The notes below the pieces were generated by a model that saw only the letters and a program-made list of their open reading frames with translations, ran no database searches and was not told where the DNA came from. A stretch of DNA of 64,000 bases from Saccharopolyspora kobensis (GTDB lineage Bacteria; Actinomycetota; Actinomycetes; Mycobacteriales; Pseudonocardiaceae): NCBI RefSeq assembly GCF_900108315.1, contig NZ_FNVB01000012.1, positions 1 to 64,000 of the forward strand, read 5' to 3'. Positions 42,045 through 50,269 of the stretch are shown here, piece by piece; the first letter of the stretch is position 1, and every line of letters starts with the position of its first letter. The position numbers and the translations under genes are program-made.

Positions 42045-42602
42045 TTACATCCAGTCGTCCGGGTGGAGGCCGGTCAGGAAGGCTTCGAGGTCTGGCGGCG
42101 GTGGCTGGGACGTCGGGCCGAGGCCTGCGTAGGCGCCCTTGTAGAACAGGAGCGGGCGTTCCGGGCTTGTCTCACCCAGTGTTTCGACTCGGCCGATCAC
42201 GATGTAGTGGTCGCCCGCTTCGTGCACGGTCTCGATGGTGCAGTCGATCCAGGTCAGGGCGCCCGTCAGCACCGGCGCACCCGACGGGGCCGGGGTCCAG
42301 GACACCTCGGCGAACTTGTTCTCGCCGCTTCGGCCGAACACGGTGCTCACCGGCAGCTGGGATTCCGACAGCACGTTCGCGCAGAAGCGGCCCGCTCGCT
42401 CCAGCGCCGGCCAGGCCCGGGAGGTTCGGGCCGGGCAGAACAGGACCAGGGGCGGGTCCAGGGACAGCGCGGCGAAGGACTGGCAGGCGAAGCCCACCGG
42501 TCGGTCGCCGTCCATCCCGGTGATCACCGCGACTCCGGTGCCGAAGTGCCCGAGGACGCGCCGGAACGCCGCCTGGTCCACCGCCAGCTGTCCGACGCTC
42601 AT
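42045..42602 (-). CDS. hsaB: Flavin reductase HsaB of the 3-HSA hydroxylase
   Basis: This 185-residue flavin-reductase-like protein has FRRVLGHFGTGVAVITGMDG, GFACQSFAALSLDPPLVLFC, GRFCANVLSE and a C-terminal FYKGAYAGLG. It supplies reduced FMN to the oxygenase HsaA. It is the last gene of hsaA-D-C-B and overlaps the hsaC stop by 4 nt. ATG 42602 directly precedes the fold. Confidence 0.94.
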   Translation of the reverse strand: MSVGQLAVDQAAFRRVLGHFGTGVAVITGMDGDRPVGFACQSFAALSLDPPLVLFCPARTSRAWPALERAGRFCANVLSESQLPVSTVFGRSGENKFAEVSWTPAPSGAPVLTGALTWIDCTIETVHEAGDHYIVIGRVETLGETSPERPLLFYKGAYAGLGPTSQPPPPDLEAFLTGLHPDDWM

Positions 42603-43498
42603 CGGGAGCCGACGCTGAAGTCGTGGCCCCAGAGGCTGACCGCCGTGCTCTCGCGGGCGATCCAGTCCTCGTCGTCGACCTGGCGGCCTTCGCAGCCGAA
42701 CTCCACGTCGAAGCCGCCGGGGGTCTTCATGTAGAACGACAGCATCAGGTCGTTGACGTGCCTGCCCAGCGTCGCCGCCAGCGGGACCTTCCGCCGCTGC
42801 GCGCGGTCCAGGGTCAGGCCCACGTCGTCGACGTCGGCCACCTCGACCATCAGGTGCACGATGCCGCTGGGCGTGGGCATCGGCAGGAACGCCAGGCTGT
42901 GGTGGCGCGGGTTGCAGCCGAAGAAGCGCAGCCAGGCCGGGTCGCCGTCGGCCGGGCGGCCGACCAGCTCCGGGGCCAAGCGCATCGAGTCGCGCAGCCG
43001 GAAGCCCAGCACGTCGCGGTAGAAGTGCAGCGCGGCCTCGTCGTCGTGCGTGGACAGCACCACGTGGCCGAGGCCCTGCTCCTCGGTGACGAACCGGTGC
43101 CCGTACGGGCTGACCACCCGGCGGTGCTGCAGCGCCACCCCGTGGAAGACCTCCAGGCCGTTGCCGGACGGGTCGGCGAAGCGGATCAGGCCGTTGACCC
43201 GGCGGTCCGCGAGCTCTTCGGCGGTGCCTTCCTTGTACGGGACGCCTGCCGATTCCAGTCGCTGCCTGACCTCGTCGAGTTCGGCCTCGGTGGCGACCTC
43301 CCAGCCGGAGGACTCCAGCCGGTCCTGCTCGCCCGGCAGGATCACCAGCCGGGCCGGGAAGTCGTCCATCCGCAGGTAGAGCGCGTCCGGGTTCGAGCCG
43401 CTGCCCTCGACCATGCCGAGCACTTTCAAGCCGTACACGCGCCACGCCTCGACGTCGGTTGCTTCGATGCGCAGGTAGCCGAGCGAACGAATGCCCAC
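42599..43498 (-). CDS. hsaC: Iron-dependent extradiol dioxygenase HsaC
   Basis: This 299-residue type I extradiol dioxygenase has two vicinal-oxygen-chelate modules. The iron ligands are visible as His145 (GLGHVVLST), His215 (GIVHLMVEV) and Glu266 (FDVEFGCEG), the same numbers as in M. tuberculosis HsaC. It cleaves the catechol ring A of 3,4-DHSA (meta cleavage) to 4,9-DSHA. It is translated with hsaB downstream and lies 27 nt from hsaD upstream. Confidence 0.96.
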   Translation of the reverse strand: MGIRSLGYLRIEATDVEAWRVYGLKVLGMVEGSGSNPDALYLRMDDFPARLVILPGEQDRLESSGWEVATEAELDEVRQRLESAGVPYKEGTAEELADRRVNGLIRFADPSGNGLEVFHGVALQHRRVVSPYGHRFVTEEQGLGHVVLSTHDDEAALHFYRDVLGFRLRDSMRLAPELVGRPADGDPAWLRFFGCNPRHHSLAFLPMPTPSGIVHLMVEVADVDDVGLTLDRAQRRKVPLAATLGRHVNDLMLSFYMKTPGGFDVEFGCEGRQVDDEDWIARESTAVSLWGHDFSVGSR

Positions 43499-43525
43499 GG
43501 CGGTCCTCCTCCCACGGCCAAGGCT

Positions 43526-44383
43526 TCAGTCGAGCAGGAAGTCCTTGGCGATCCGGTTGAATTCGGCGAACTTCTCCAGCTGCGCCCAGTGCCCGCAGCG
43601 GCCGAACACGTGCAGCTGCGCGCGCGGGATCAGCTTCAGCGCGAGCAACGCGCCGTCCAGCGGGTTGACGCGGTCCTCGCGCCCCCAGACCAGCAGCACC
43701 CGCTGCCGCAGCCGGTGCACCTCGCGCCACAGCAAGCCTTCTTCGTAGGTGTCCGGCTGCATGAACGACGCGCCCATGGCGCGCATCGCGGCCAGCGACT
43801 CCGGCGAGGCCGCGGCGGCGTAGCGCTCCTCGATCAGCTCCTCGGTGATCAGCGACTGGTCGTAGACCATCGTGCGCAGGAACTCGGCGAGCTTCTCCTT
43901 GCTCGGCCCCGGCGGCGCGGCGAAAGCGCTGAGCTTGCGCACGCCTTCGGTGGGATCGGGCGCGAACACGTTCAGGCTCAGCCCACCCGGGCCCATCAGC
44001 ACCAGCCGCCCGGCGCGATCGGGGTTGTTCAGCGCGAAGCGGACCGCGGTGCCGCCGCCGAGCGAGTTGCCGAGCAGGTGCGCCCGCTCCACTCCGAGCT
44101 CGTCGAGCAGTTCGAGCAGCGCCGAGGCGCTGTGGGTGAAGTACTGGCCGTGCTCGGTGGGCTTGTCGGAGCGGCCGAAACCGGGCTGGTCCACGGCGAT
44201 GGCGCGGAACTCCTCGGCGAACACCGGGATGTTGCGCGCGAAGTTGCTCCACGACGAGGCCCCGGGCCCGCCGCCGTGCAGCATGACCACAGTGGACTGC
44301 TGCGGATCGCCCGCCTCGTGGTAGTGCAGCGTCAGCCCGGACGGCAGCTTCGCGGTCCGGCTCGTGCTCTCGAAGGTCGTCAT
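43526..44383 (-). CDS. hsaD: 4,9-DSHA hydrolase HsaD (C-C bond hydrolase)
   Basis: This 285-residue alpha/beta hydrolase of the meta-cleavage-product family has the oxyanion region VMLHGGGPGASSWSNF, nucleophile Ser107 in LLGNSLGGGTAVRFALNNPD, the acid in LVWGREDRVNPLDG and the base His in FGRCGHWAQLEK. It splits the ring-A cleavage product into 2-hydroxyhexa-2,4-dienoate and DOHNAA (HIP acid). The ATG overlaps the hsaA stop by 4 nt. Confidence 0.95.
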   Translation of the reverse strand: MTTFESTSRTAKLPSGLTLHYHEAGDPQQSTVVMLHGGGPGASSWSNFARNIPVFAEEFRAIAVDQPGFGRSDKPTEHGQYFTHSASALLELLDELGVERAHLLGNSLGGGTAVRFALNNPDRAGRLVLMGPGGLSLNVFAPDPTEGVRKLSAFAAPPGPSKEKLAEFLRTMVYDQSLITEELIEERYAAAASPESLAAMRAMGASFMQPDTYEEGLLWREVHRLRQRVLLVWGREDRVNPLDGALLALKLIPRAQLHVFGRCGHWAQLEKFAEFNRIAKDFLLD

Positions 44384-45552
44384 ACCATCATGTCCTTGAC
44401 TGGCTGGCCGAATTCGCCGGAACCGAACATCAGGTAGGCGCGCTCCAGGTCGTTGGCCGCGTGCACGCGGCCGGCGTGGGCGTCGCGCCAGAAGCGCTGG
44501 ATCGGCGTTCCCGACCACAGCGCGCGGCCACCGGAGTTCTCGAAGAGCCGGTCGACCGCCGAGATCGCCCGCGCCGTTCCGCGCACCTGGTCGCGGCGGG
44601 CGCGCAGCCGCAGCGAGAACGGGATCTCCTCACCGGCCTTGGCCAGCTCGTACTCCTCGGCCAGGTTGTTGGTGAGCTGCAGCCAGGCCGCGTCGATCTC
44701 GCTGGCCGCCTCGGCGATGCGCACCTTGGCGAACGGGTCCTCCTTGACCTTCTCCCCCGCGAACGCCGCGCGGACCCGCTTGACCTGGTGGTCGACGTGC
44801 GCGTCGTAGGCGCCCTGGGCCATGCCGATGATCGGCGCGGTGATCGTCGACGGGTGCACCGTGCCCCACGGCATGCGGTAGAGCGGCGCGGTGTTGATCT
44901 CGTGGCCGGGGCACTTGTTCTGCGACATCGCGATGAAGCTCAGCGCCCGGTGCTGCGGGATGAACGCGTTCTCCACCACCACGTCGTTGCTGCCGGTGCC
45001 GCGCAGGCCGACGGTGTCCCAGACGTCGTCGATCCGGTAGTCGCCGCGCGGCAGCAGGTAGGTGCAGAAGTCCACCGGCTTGCCGTCGGCGTCCTCGGCC
45101 GGGCCGCCGACGAACACCCACGAGGCGTGGTCGCTGCCCGAGGAGAAGCTCCAGCGCCCGTTGAGCAGGTAGCCGCCGTCGACGACCTTCGCCTTGCCCA
45201 TCGGCGCGTAGGAGGAGGAGATGCGGGTGTTCGGGTCCTCGCCCCAGACGTCCTCCTGCGCCTGCTGCGGGAACAGCGCCAGGTGCCACGGGTGCACGCC
45301 GAGGATCGAGGCCACCCAGCCGGTCGACCCGCAGGCGCTGCCCAGGAGTTTGACCGCGGTGTAGAAGTCCAGCGGGTCGGCTTCGCAGCCGCCGTAGCGC
45401 TTCGGCTGCAGCAGGCCGAAGAAGCCGATCTCCTGCAGGTCGGCGATGGTCTCGTCCGGGATCCGGCGCAGGTCCTCGGCGCGCTGCGCCCGCTCCCGCA
45501 GGTCCGGCAGCAGTCCCCGCACCCGTTCCACGACTGCTCGACTGTCGTTCAT
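44380..45552 (-). CDS. hsaA: 3-HSA hydroxylase oxygenase subunit HsaA
   Basis: This 390-residue flavin-dependent monooxygenase of the acyl-CoA-dehydrogenase fold has GFFGLLQPKRYGG, WVASILGVHPWHLALFP, GRWSFSSGSDHASW, DTVGLRGTGSNDVVVE and RFWRDAHAGRVHAANDLERA. It hydroxylates 3-HSA to the catechol 3,4-DHSA using reduced flavin from HsaB. It is first in hsaA-D-C-B, with a KstR-type operator 24 nt upstream. The whole operon is in the M. tuberculosis order Rv3570c-3567c. Confidence 0.96.
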   Translation of the reverse strand: MNDSRAVVERVRGLLPDLRERAQRAEDLRRIPDETIADLQEIGFFGLLQPKRYGGCEADPLDFYTAVKLLGSACGSTGWVASILGVHPWHLALFPQQAQEDVWGEDPNTRISSSYAPMGKAKVVDGGYLLNGRWSFSSGSDHASWVFVGGPAEDADGKPVDFCTYLLPRGDYRIDDVWDTVGLRGTGSNDVVVENAFIPQHRALSFIAMSQNKCPGHEINTAPLYRMPWGTVHPSTITAPIIGMAQGAYDAHVDHQVKRVRAAFAGEKVKEDPFAKVRIAEAASEIDAAWLQLTNNLAEEYELAKAGEEIPFSLRLRARRDQVRGTARAISAVDRLFENSGGRALWSGTPIQRFWRDAHAGRVHAANDLERAYLMFGSGEFGQPVKDMMV

Positions 45553-45576
45553 CGGCGCTCCCGTTTCCGCACAGGC

Positions 45577-45590
45577 TAGAACATGTTCTC
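45577..45590. promoter_or_regulatory. KstR-type operator (TAGAACATGTTCTC)
   Basis: It matches except the last base, 24 nt upstream of hsaA. Confidence 0.85.
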
Positions 45591-45641
45591 GTTGGTTGTC
45601 GATGGGTCCGTCTTGTTCTTTGTCTTGAAACGCCGGAGGCG

Positions 45642-45694
45642 TTCAGCCCGCCCTCGGCGCTTGCACCGCCACCGGCACCGCGCAGAACGAGTTC
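45642..45694. repeat. Degenerate G+C-rich intergenic repeat between hsaA and hsaF
   Basis: The stretch CAGCCCGCCCTCGGCGCTTG through GCGCAGAACGAGTTCGTC resembles those at about 9655-9718 and 61600-61660. No coding potential is evident. Confidence 0.4.
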
Positions 45695-45695
45695 G

Positions 45696-46724
45696 TCAGA
45701 CTTTTCTCCGCAGCTCCAGAGCGATGTCGATGAGCTGGTCCTCCTGGCCGCCCACGAGCTTCCGCTCGCCCGCCTTGACCAGCAGCTCCGCTTCGCTGAC
45801 GCCGTAGCGCTCGGCTTGCCGGGCGGCGTGCTTGAGGAAGCTGGAGTACACCCCGGCGTAGCCCATCATCAGCGCCGAGCGGTCCAGCAGGCACTCCTCC
45901 GGCATCGCCGGGCGCACCACGTCCTCGGCGGCGTCGGCGATGGCGAAGAAGTCGATCCCGGTGCGGATGCCGAGCTTGTCGCACACCCCGACGAACGCCT
46001 CGACGGGCGTGTTGCCCGCACCGGCGCCGAAACGCCTCGCGCTGCCGTCGATCTGCACCGCACCGGCCCGTGCCGCGGCGACCGAGTTGGCCACCGCGAC
46101 ACCGAGGTTCTCGTGCCCGTGGAAGCCGATCTGCGCCTCGTCGCCCACTTCCGCGACCAGCGCCGCGACCCGGTCGGCGACCTGCTCCAGCACCAGCGCT
46201 CCCGCCGAATCCACGACGTAGACGCACTGGCAGCCGGCGTCGACCATGATCCGCGCCTGGGATGCCAGCACCTCCGGAGGCTGGGAGTGCGCCATCATCA
46301 GGAACCCGACGGTCTCCAGGCCGAGCTCGCGGGCCAGCCCGAAGTGCTGCTCGGAAACGTCGGCCTCGGTGCAGTGGGTGGCGATCCGGCACACCGAGGC
46401 GCCGTTGTCGCGGGCCACCGCGATGTCGTCCTTGACGCCGACGCCGGGCAGCATCAGCACCGCGATCTTGGCCCGTTGCGCGGTTTCCGCGGCGATGGTG
46501 ATGAGTTCCTGCTCCGGTGTGCGGGAGAAGCCGTAGTTGAACGACGAACCACCGAGTCCGTCGCCGTGGGTCACCTCGATCACCGGCACGCCCGCGCCGT
46601 CCAGCGCGGTGACGATGTCGCGCACCTCGGTCGCGGTGAACTGGTGGCGCTTGTGGTGCGATCCGTCGCGCAGCGAGGTGTCGGTGATGCGCAGGTCCAG
46701 CGCGTCCGAGAAGGTCCTGTTCAT
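45696..46724 (-). CDS. hsaF: 4-hydroxy-2-oxovalerate (oxohexanoate) aldolase HsaF
   Basis: This 342-residue DmpG/BphI-type aldolase has metal and substrate motif ITDTSLRDGSHHKRHQFT (residues 13-30), VIEVTHGDGLGGSSFNYGFS and FHGHENLGVAVANSVAAARA, whose histidines bind the divalent metal. It also has the C-terminal communication domain with GVYSSFLKHAARQAERYG. It splits 4-hydroxy-2-oxohexanoate to pyruvate and propanal, which is channelled to HsaG. It overlaps hsaG by 4 nt. Confidence 0.95.
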   Translation of the reverse strand: MNRTFSDALDLRITDTSLRDGSHHKRHQFTATEVRDIVTALDGAGVPVIEVTHGDGLGGSSFNYGFSRTPEQELITIAAETAQRAKIAVLMLPGVGVKDDIAVARDNGASVCRIATHCTEADVSEQHFGLARELGLETVGFLMMAHSQPPEVLASQARIMVDAGCQCVYVVDSAGALVLEQVADRVAALVAEVGDEAQIGFHGHENLGVAVANSVAAARAGAVQIDGSARRFGAGAGNTPVEAFVGVCDKLGIRTGIDFFAIADAAEDVVRPAMPEECLLDRSALMMGYAGVYSSFLKHAARQAERYGVSEAELLVKAGERKLVGGQEDQLIDIALELRRKV

Positions 46725-47614
46725 CGCACTGCCTCCTGCTGCACGAGCTGCTCGCCGACCCGCACCGCGGCGGCGGTCATGATGTCGAGGTTCCCGGAGT
46801 ACGGCGGCAGGAAGTCGCCCGCGCCCTCGACCTCCACGAAGATCGCCACCCGCGCCATGCCGCCGGTGGCCGTCGACGGCGGGTCGAACTGCGGCTCCAC
46901 CAGCAGCCGGTAGCCGGGGACGTACTCGGCGATCTCGGCGGCCATCCTGGTGATGGAGTCGGCGATCGCGTCGGTGTCGGCATCGGCCGGGATCGCGCAG
47001 AAGATGGTGTCGCGCATGATCACCGGCGGGTCGGCCGGGTTGAGCACGATGATCGCCTTGCCGCGCCGCGCGCCGCCCAGCACCTCGATCCCGGCACTGG
47101 TGGTGCGGGTGAACTCGTCGATGTTCGCCCTGGTGCCGGGGCCTGCCGACACCGACGCCACCGAGGCGACGATCTCGGCGTACTCGACGGGCACCACCCG
47201 CGAAACGGCGTGCACCATCGGGATGGTGGCCTGCCCGCCGCAGGTGATCAGGTTCAGGTTGGGCGCGTCGAGGTGCTGGTCGAGGTTCACCGGCGGCACC
47301 ACGTACGGCCCGACCGCGGCCGGGGTGAGGTCGACGGCGCGGATGCCGGCCTCGGCGTAGCGGGGCGCGTTGGCCCGGTGCACGCCCGCCGAGGTGGCCT
47401 CGAAGACGATGTCGGGCCGGTGGTTCTCCAGCAGCCAGTCCACGCCCTCGGCGCTGGCTTCCACACCGAGATCGACGGCCCGCTTGAGCCCAGCGCTGCC
47501 CGGGTCGATGCCGATCATCCACCTGGGCTCGATGTGCGCGGACCTGGCCAGCTTGTGCAGCAGATCGGTCCCGATGTTACCGGACCCGACGATCGCCGCC
47601 GTAGCCTTGCTCAT
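46721..47614 (-). CDS. hsaG: Acylating propanal/acetaldehyde dehydrogenase HsaG
   Basis: This 297-residue DmpF/BphJ-type enzyme has Rossmann motif AIVGSGNIGTDLL (7-19), catalytic Cys125 in NLITCGGQATIPMVHAVSRV and FAATSAG-like FEATSAGVHRANA. It makes propionyl-CoA from the aldehyde delivered by HsaF, with which it forms a channelling complex. Gene order hsaE-hsaG-hsaF on the minus strand is the M. tuberculosis Rv3536c-3534c order. Confidence 0.95.
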   Translation of the reverse strand: MSKATAAIVGSGNIGTDLLHKLARSAHIEPRWMIGIDPGSAGLKRAVDLGVEASAEGVDWLLENHRPDIVFEATSAGVHRANAPRYAEAGIRAVDLTPAAVGPYVVPPVNLDQHLDAPNLNLITCGGQATIPMVHAVSRVVPVEYAEIVASVASVSAGPGTRANIDEFTRTTSAGIEVLGGARRGKAIIVLNPADPPVIMRDTIFCAIPADADTDAIADSITRMAAEIAEYVPGYRLLVEPQFDPPSTATGGMARVAIFVEVEGAGDFLPPYSGNLDIMTAAAVRVGEQLVQQEAVR

Positions 47615-47658
47615 CCCGCCTCCTTCCGAGAAGTTGCTGCTCCGTCACCCGAGGTGGT

Positions 47659-47744
47659 GTCAATTTCGTACGAGATCGACACCCCTCCCACTTCCGGCGG
47701 ACCCACGGCCACGCCTGCGCTGGTCAATTTCGTACGGAATTGAC
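47659..47744. repeat. Paired ATTTCGTACG-type palindromes (family Q), copy 3
   Basis: Two 22-nt near-palindromes, 47659-47680 and 47723-47744, share GTCAATTTCGTACG and end in GATCGAC or AATTGAC. They sit in the 140-nt gap between hsaE and hsaG, an unusual place inside an operon. Confidence 0.75.
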
Positions 47745-47754
47745 GCGGCCCCGC

Positions 47755-48543
47755 TCACGGGCGGAAATCCAGGGAGACCGAGCCGAGGTCGGTGCCTGCT
47801 GTTCGGAAGTCGGCGCGGAAGGTGTCTCCCGGGGTCACGTCGATCGCTCTGGTGCAGGAGCCCGGGAGGACGACGTTGCCCGCTCGGAGGCGGACGCCGT
47901 AGGCCGCTACCTTGCGGGCCAGCCAGGCCACCGCCGTCGCCGGGTTCCCCAGCACCGCGTCGGATCGGCCGCGCTCGATCGGCTCGCCGTTGCACAGCAG
48001 GGTCGCGTCGATCGCGCGGGGGTCCACGTCGGCCGGGTCGATGCGCTCGGCACCGAGCGCGAAGCCCGCCGACGAGGCGTTGTCGGCGATGGTGTCGACC
48101 AGGCTGATCCGCCAGTCGGCGATCCGGCTGTCGATCAGCTCGATCGCGGGCACCAGCGCCTCGGTGCCCGCCAGCACGTCCGCCTCGGTGCACTCGGCGG
48201 GCAGGTCGGCGCCGAGCAGGAAGCCGACCTCCACCTCCACCCGCGGCACGCAGTAGCGGCTGATCGAGACGGGTTCGCCCGCGGGCAGCCGCATGCTCGC
48301 CAGCAGGTGGCCGTAGTCGGGTTCGGAGACGCCCATCATCTGCTGCATGACCGGCGAGGTCAGGCCGACCTTGTGCCCCACCACGGCTTCGTCGCGGCGC
48401 TGCACGTTGATCAGCTGGATCTGGTAGGCGTCCACCGCGTCGAGCTGCGGGTGGGTCTCCACCAGCGGCGGGATCGGGGCGCGGTGCACCTCGGCGTCCC
48501 AGAGCCGCTGCGCGATCTCGGTGCGCGCTTCAACGGTCAGCAT
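47755..48543 (-). CDS. hsaE: 2-hydroxyhexa-2,4-dienoate hydratase HsaE
   Basis: This 262-residue protein of the MhpD/fumarylacetoacetase-like fold has VGHKVGLTSPVMQQMMGVSE, PRVEVEVGFLLGADLP (metal-binding Glu residues) and VAWLARKVAAYGVRLRAGNV with VVLPGSCTRA. It hydrates the dienoate released by HsaD to 4-hydroxy-2-oxohexanoate for HsaF. It overlaps the upstream FAD dehydrogenase gene by 14 nt. Confidence 0.94.
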   Translation of the reverse strand: MLTVEARTEIAQRLWDAEVHRAPIPPLVETHPQLDAVDAYQIQLINVQRRDEAVVGHKVGLTSPVMQQMMGVSEPDYGHLLASMRLPAGEPVSISRYCVPRVEVEVGFLLGADLPAECTEADVLAGTEALVPAIELIDSRIADWRISLVDTIADNASSAGFALGAERIDPADVDPRAIDATLLCNGEPIERGRSDAVLGNPATAVAWLARKVAAYGVRLRAGNVVLPGSCTRAIDVTPGDTFRADFRTAGTDLGSVSLDFRP

Positions 48544-50125
48544 CGGTCAGCTCCTTCACCGAGTGGAGTCCGGCGCGGCGGCCGGAGAAGACGCAGTCGG
48601 CCAGCGACAGGCCGCTGATGTAGGAGTTCGAGCAGATCCCGACCGCCGACCGCCCGGCCGCGAACAGCCCGGCGACCGGGCCGCCGCGCTCGTCGAGCAC
48701 CTGCCCGGTGTCCTCGTCCACGAGCAGGCCGCCGAGGGTCAGCACCGGGCACGGGTAGGCCGTGCTGGGTCGCACCGAGACGTCCAGCAGCGCGTACGGC
48801 GGCTGGTCGAGGACCTGCACGAAGTCCGCCGGTTTGCCCGCGGGATCGGGCTTCCCGTCGCGCGCGGCTTCGTTGTGGGCGTCCACTGTGGCCTTGAGCG
48901 CTTCCGGGTCGACGCCCGCCTTGCGCGCCGCGGCTTCGAGCGTGCCACCGGTGGCCGCGGTGGCGAACAGGTATTCCGCCTGCATCCGCTGGAACCACAC
49001 GGTCTGGGTGCGGATCTGGCGTTTGGCCGCGCTGCGCAGCCGGCTGTCGACCAGCAGCCAGGCACGTCCGCCGTGCTCGTCCACGATCGCCTGACCGTGC
49101 GCGGCGCCGTAGCGGGATTCGTCGCCGATGCGCGTGCCGTGCCGGTCGACGAGGAGCCCGGAAAGCAGTGCGCTCGGCGGCGTGATGAACCGCCATGCCG
49201 AGACGTGGTCGAGCTTCGCCGCGACACCGCCGACGCTCTCGCCCAGCCGGATGCCGCTGCCGTCGTCGCCCTGCGTTCCCAGCGGGAGCCCGGCCCGGTA
49301 GGCCGGTGCGTGCCGCCGCATCATCTCGCGGTTGGACACGAAGCCACCGGCCGCGATCACCACCGCGCGATCGGCGTGGATCCGCAGCGGTTCCGCGCGG
49401 CGTTCGAGGCGTTCAGCGCGCCGGTGCAGGCGACGGGCCAGCTTCGGCACGTACAGCCCGGGCTTGGCCGCCACCCGGCTCACCGCGCGGTGCGCGCGAG
49501 CTGCTGATCCGGTCAGCCGCTCGCAGTCGACGGCGCAGACCCGGCCGTCGGCGTCGACGACGAGTTCCTTCGCCCGCGTCTGGGTCAGCACCTGCACGCC
49601 CGCCCGGCGCACCGCCGCTTCCAGCGCTGCGAAGAGCACCTTGCCCGAGGTACCGCGGCCTTTGGCGCGGTGGCCGCGCGGCGCGGGAGGTGCGGCGTCG
49701 CGGAAGCCGCCTGCGGCTTCGCTGCCCGAGTAGTAGAGGTAGTGCCGGTTGCTCGGGTAGGAGGTCTTGTACGGGCACAGGCTGCCTTCGAACGGCACGC
49801 CGTGCTGCGCCAACCAGGTGATCATCTCGGTGCTGCCCTCGCAGAAGCGGCGCAGCGTGTCCGCGGAGACCGCGTCGCCGACCTCCTGCCGCAGGTAGGC
49901 GAACATCGCCTCGGGCGAATCGGGCACACCGGCGGCGCGCTGCTCCCGCGTCCCGCCCCCGGCGTAGACCACGCCGCCGGACAGCGCGCTCGCGCCGCCA
50001 CCGCCGAACCGGTCGAGCACCACCACCCGGGCTCCGGCGTGCGCCGCTTCCAGCGCCGCGCAGGCGCCGGCGGCACCGAACCCGATGATCACCACGTCGG
50101 CGTGCAACGTGCTGCGCTGGGCCAT
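48530..50125 (-). CDS. FAD-binding dehydrogenase, KstD paralogue
   Basis: This 531-residue flavoprotein of the succinate dehydrogenase/KstD superfamily has dinucleotide motif VVIIGFGAAGACAALEAAHA (12-31), FGGGGASALSGGVVYAGGGT, VVIAAGGFVSNREMMRRHAP and C-terminal LFAAGRSAVGICSNSYISGLS. It lacks the TYAGPGATLG signature seen in the true KstD at 50270, so it need not be a 3-ketosteroid delta1-dehydrogenase; Rv0785-like proteins are closest in memory. It is first in the kstD-like-hsaE-hsaG-hsaF unit, with GAGG before the ATG and a KstR-type site 16 nt upstream. Confidence 0.87.
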   Translation of the reverse strand: MAQRSTLHADVVIIGFGAAGACAALEAAHAGARVVVLDRFGGGGASALSGGVVYAGGGTREQRAAGVPDSPEAMFAYLRQEVGDAVSADTLRRFCEGSTEMITWLAQHGVPFEGSLCPYKTSYPSNRHYLYYSGSEAAGGFRDAAPPAPRGHRAKGRGTSGKVLFAALEAAVRRAGVQVLTQTRAKELVVDADGRVCAVDCERLTGSAARAHRAVSRVAAKPGLYVPKLARRLHRRAERLERRAEPLRIHADRAVVIAAGGFVSNREMMRRHAPAYRAGLPLGTQGDDGSGIRLGESVGGVAAKLDHVSAWRFITPPSALLSGLLVDRHGTRIGDESRYGAAHGQAIVDEHGGRAWLLVDSRLRSAAKRQIRTQTVWFQRMQAEYLFATAATGGTLEAAARKAGVDPEALKATVDAHNEAARDGKPDPAGKPADFVQVLDQPPYALLDVSVRPSTAYPCPVLTLGGLLVDEDTGQVLDERGGPVAGLFAAGRSAVGICSNSYISGLSLADCVFSGRRAGLHSVKELTDADR

Positions 50126-50141
50126 CGCAACCTCACCAGTT

Positions 50142-50155
50142 TGGAACAGGTTCTC
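50142..50155. promoter_or_regulatory. KstR-type operator (TGGAACAGGTTCTC)
   Basis: It matches except the last base. It faces the FAD dehydrogenase-hsaE-G-F unit, 16 nt from its start codon. Confidence 0.82.
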
Positions 50156-50221
50156 TTTACGGCTTCGAGCGAACAAGTGCCTGATTTCTGGCTACACCAT
50201 AGCGCCACTGGCGCAGAAATC

Positions 50222-50235
50222 TATAACATGTTTCA
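50222..50235. promoter_or_regulatory. KstR-type operator (TATAACATGTTTCA)
   Basis: Full match to TNNAACNNGTTNNA, 34 nt upstream of kstD. Confidence 0.86.
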
Positions 50236-50269
50236 GTATGGATCGCGAGGTTGGTCGCGAGGAGGTGCG

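Noticed and set aside
49670..50269. Upstream extension of kstD by 200 codons
   Set aside because: It would run across the divergent promoter and the opposite-strand FAD gene and contains both KstR-type operators. ATG 50270 has GAGGAGG and starts exactly at the FAD motif.
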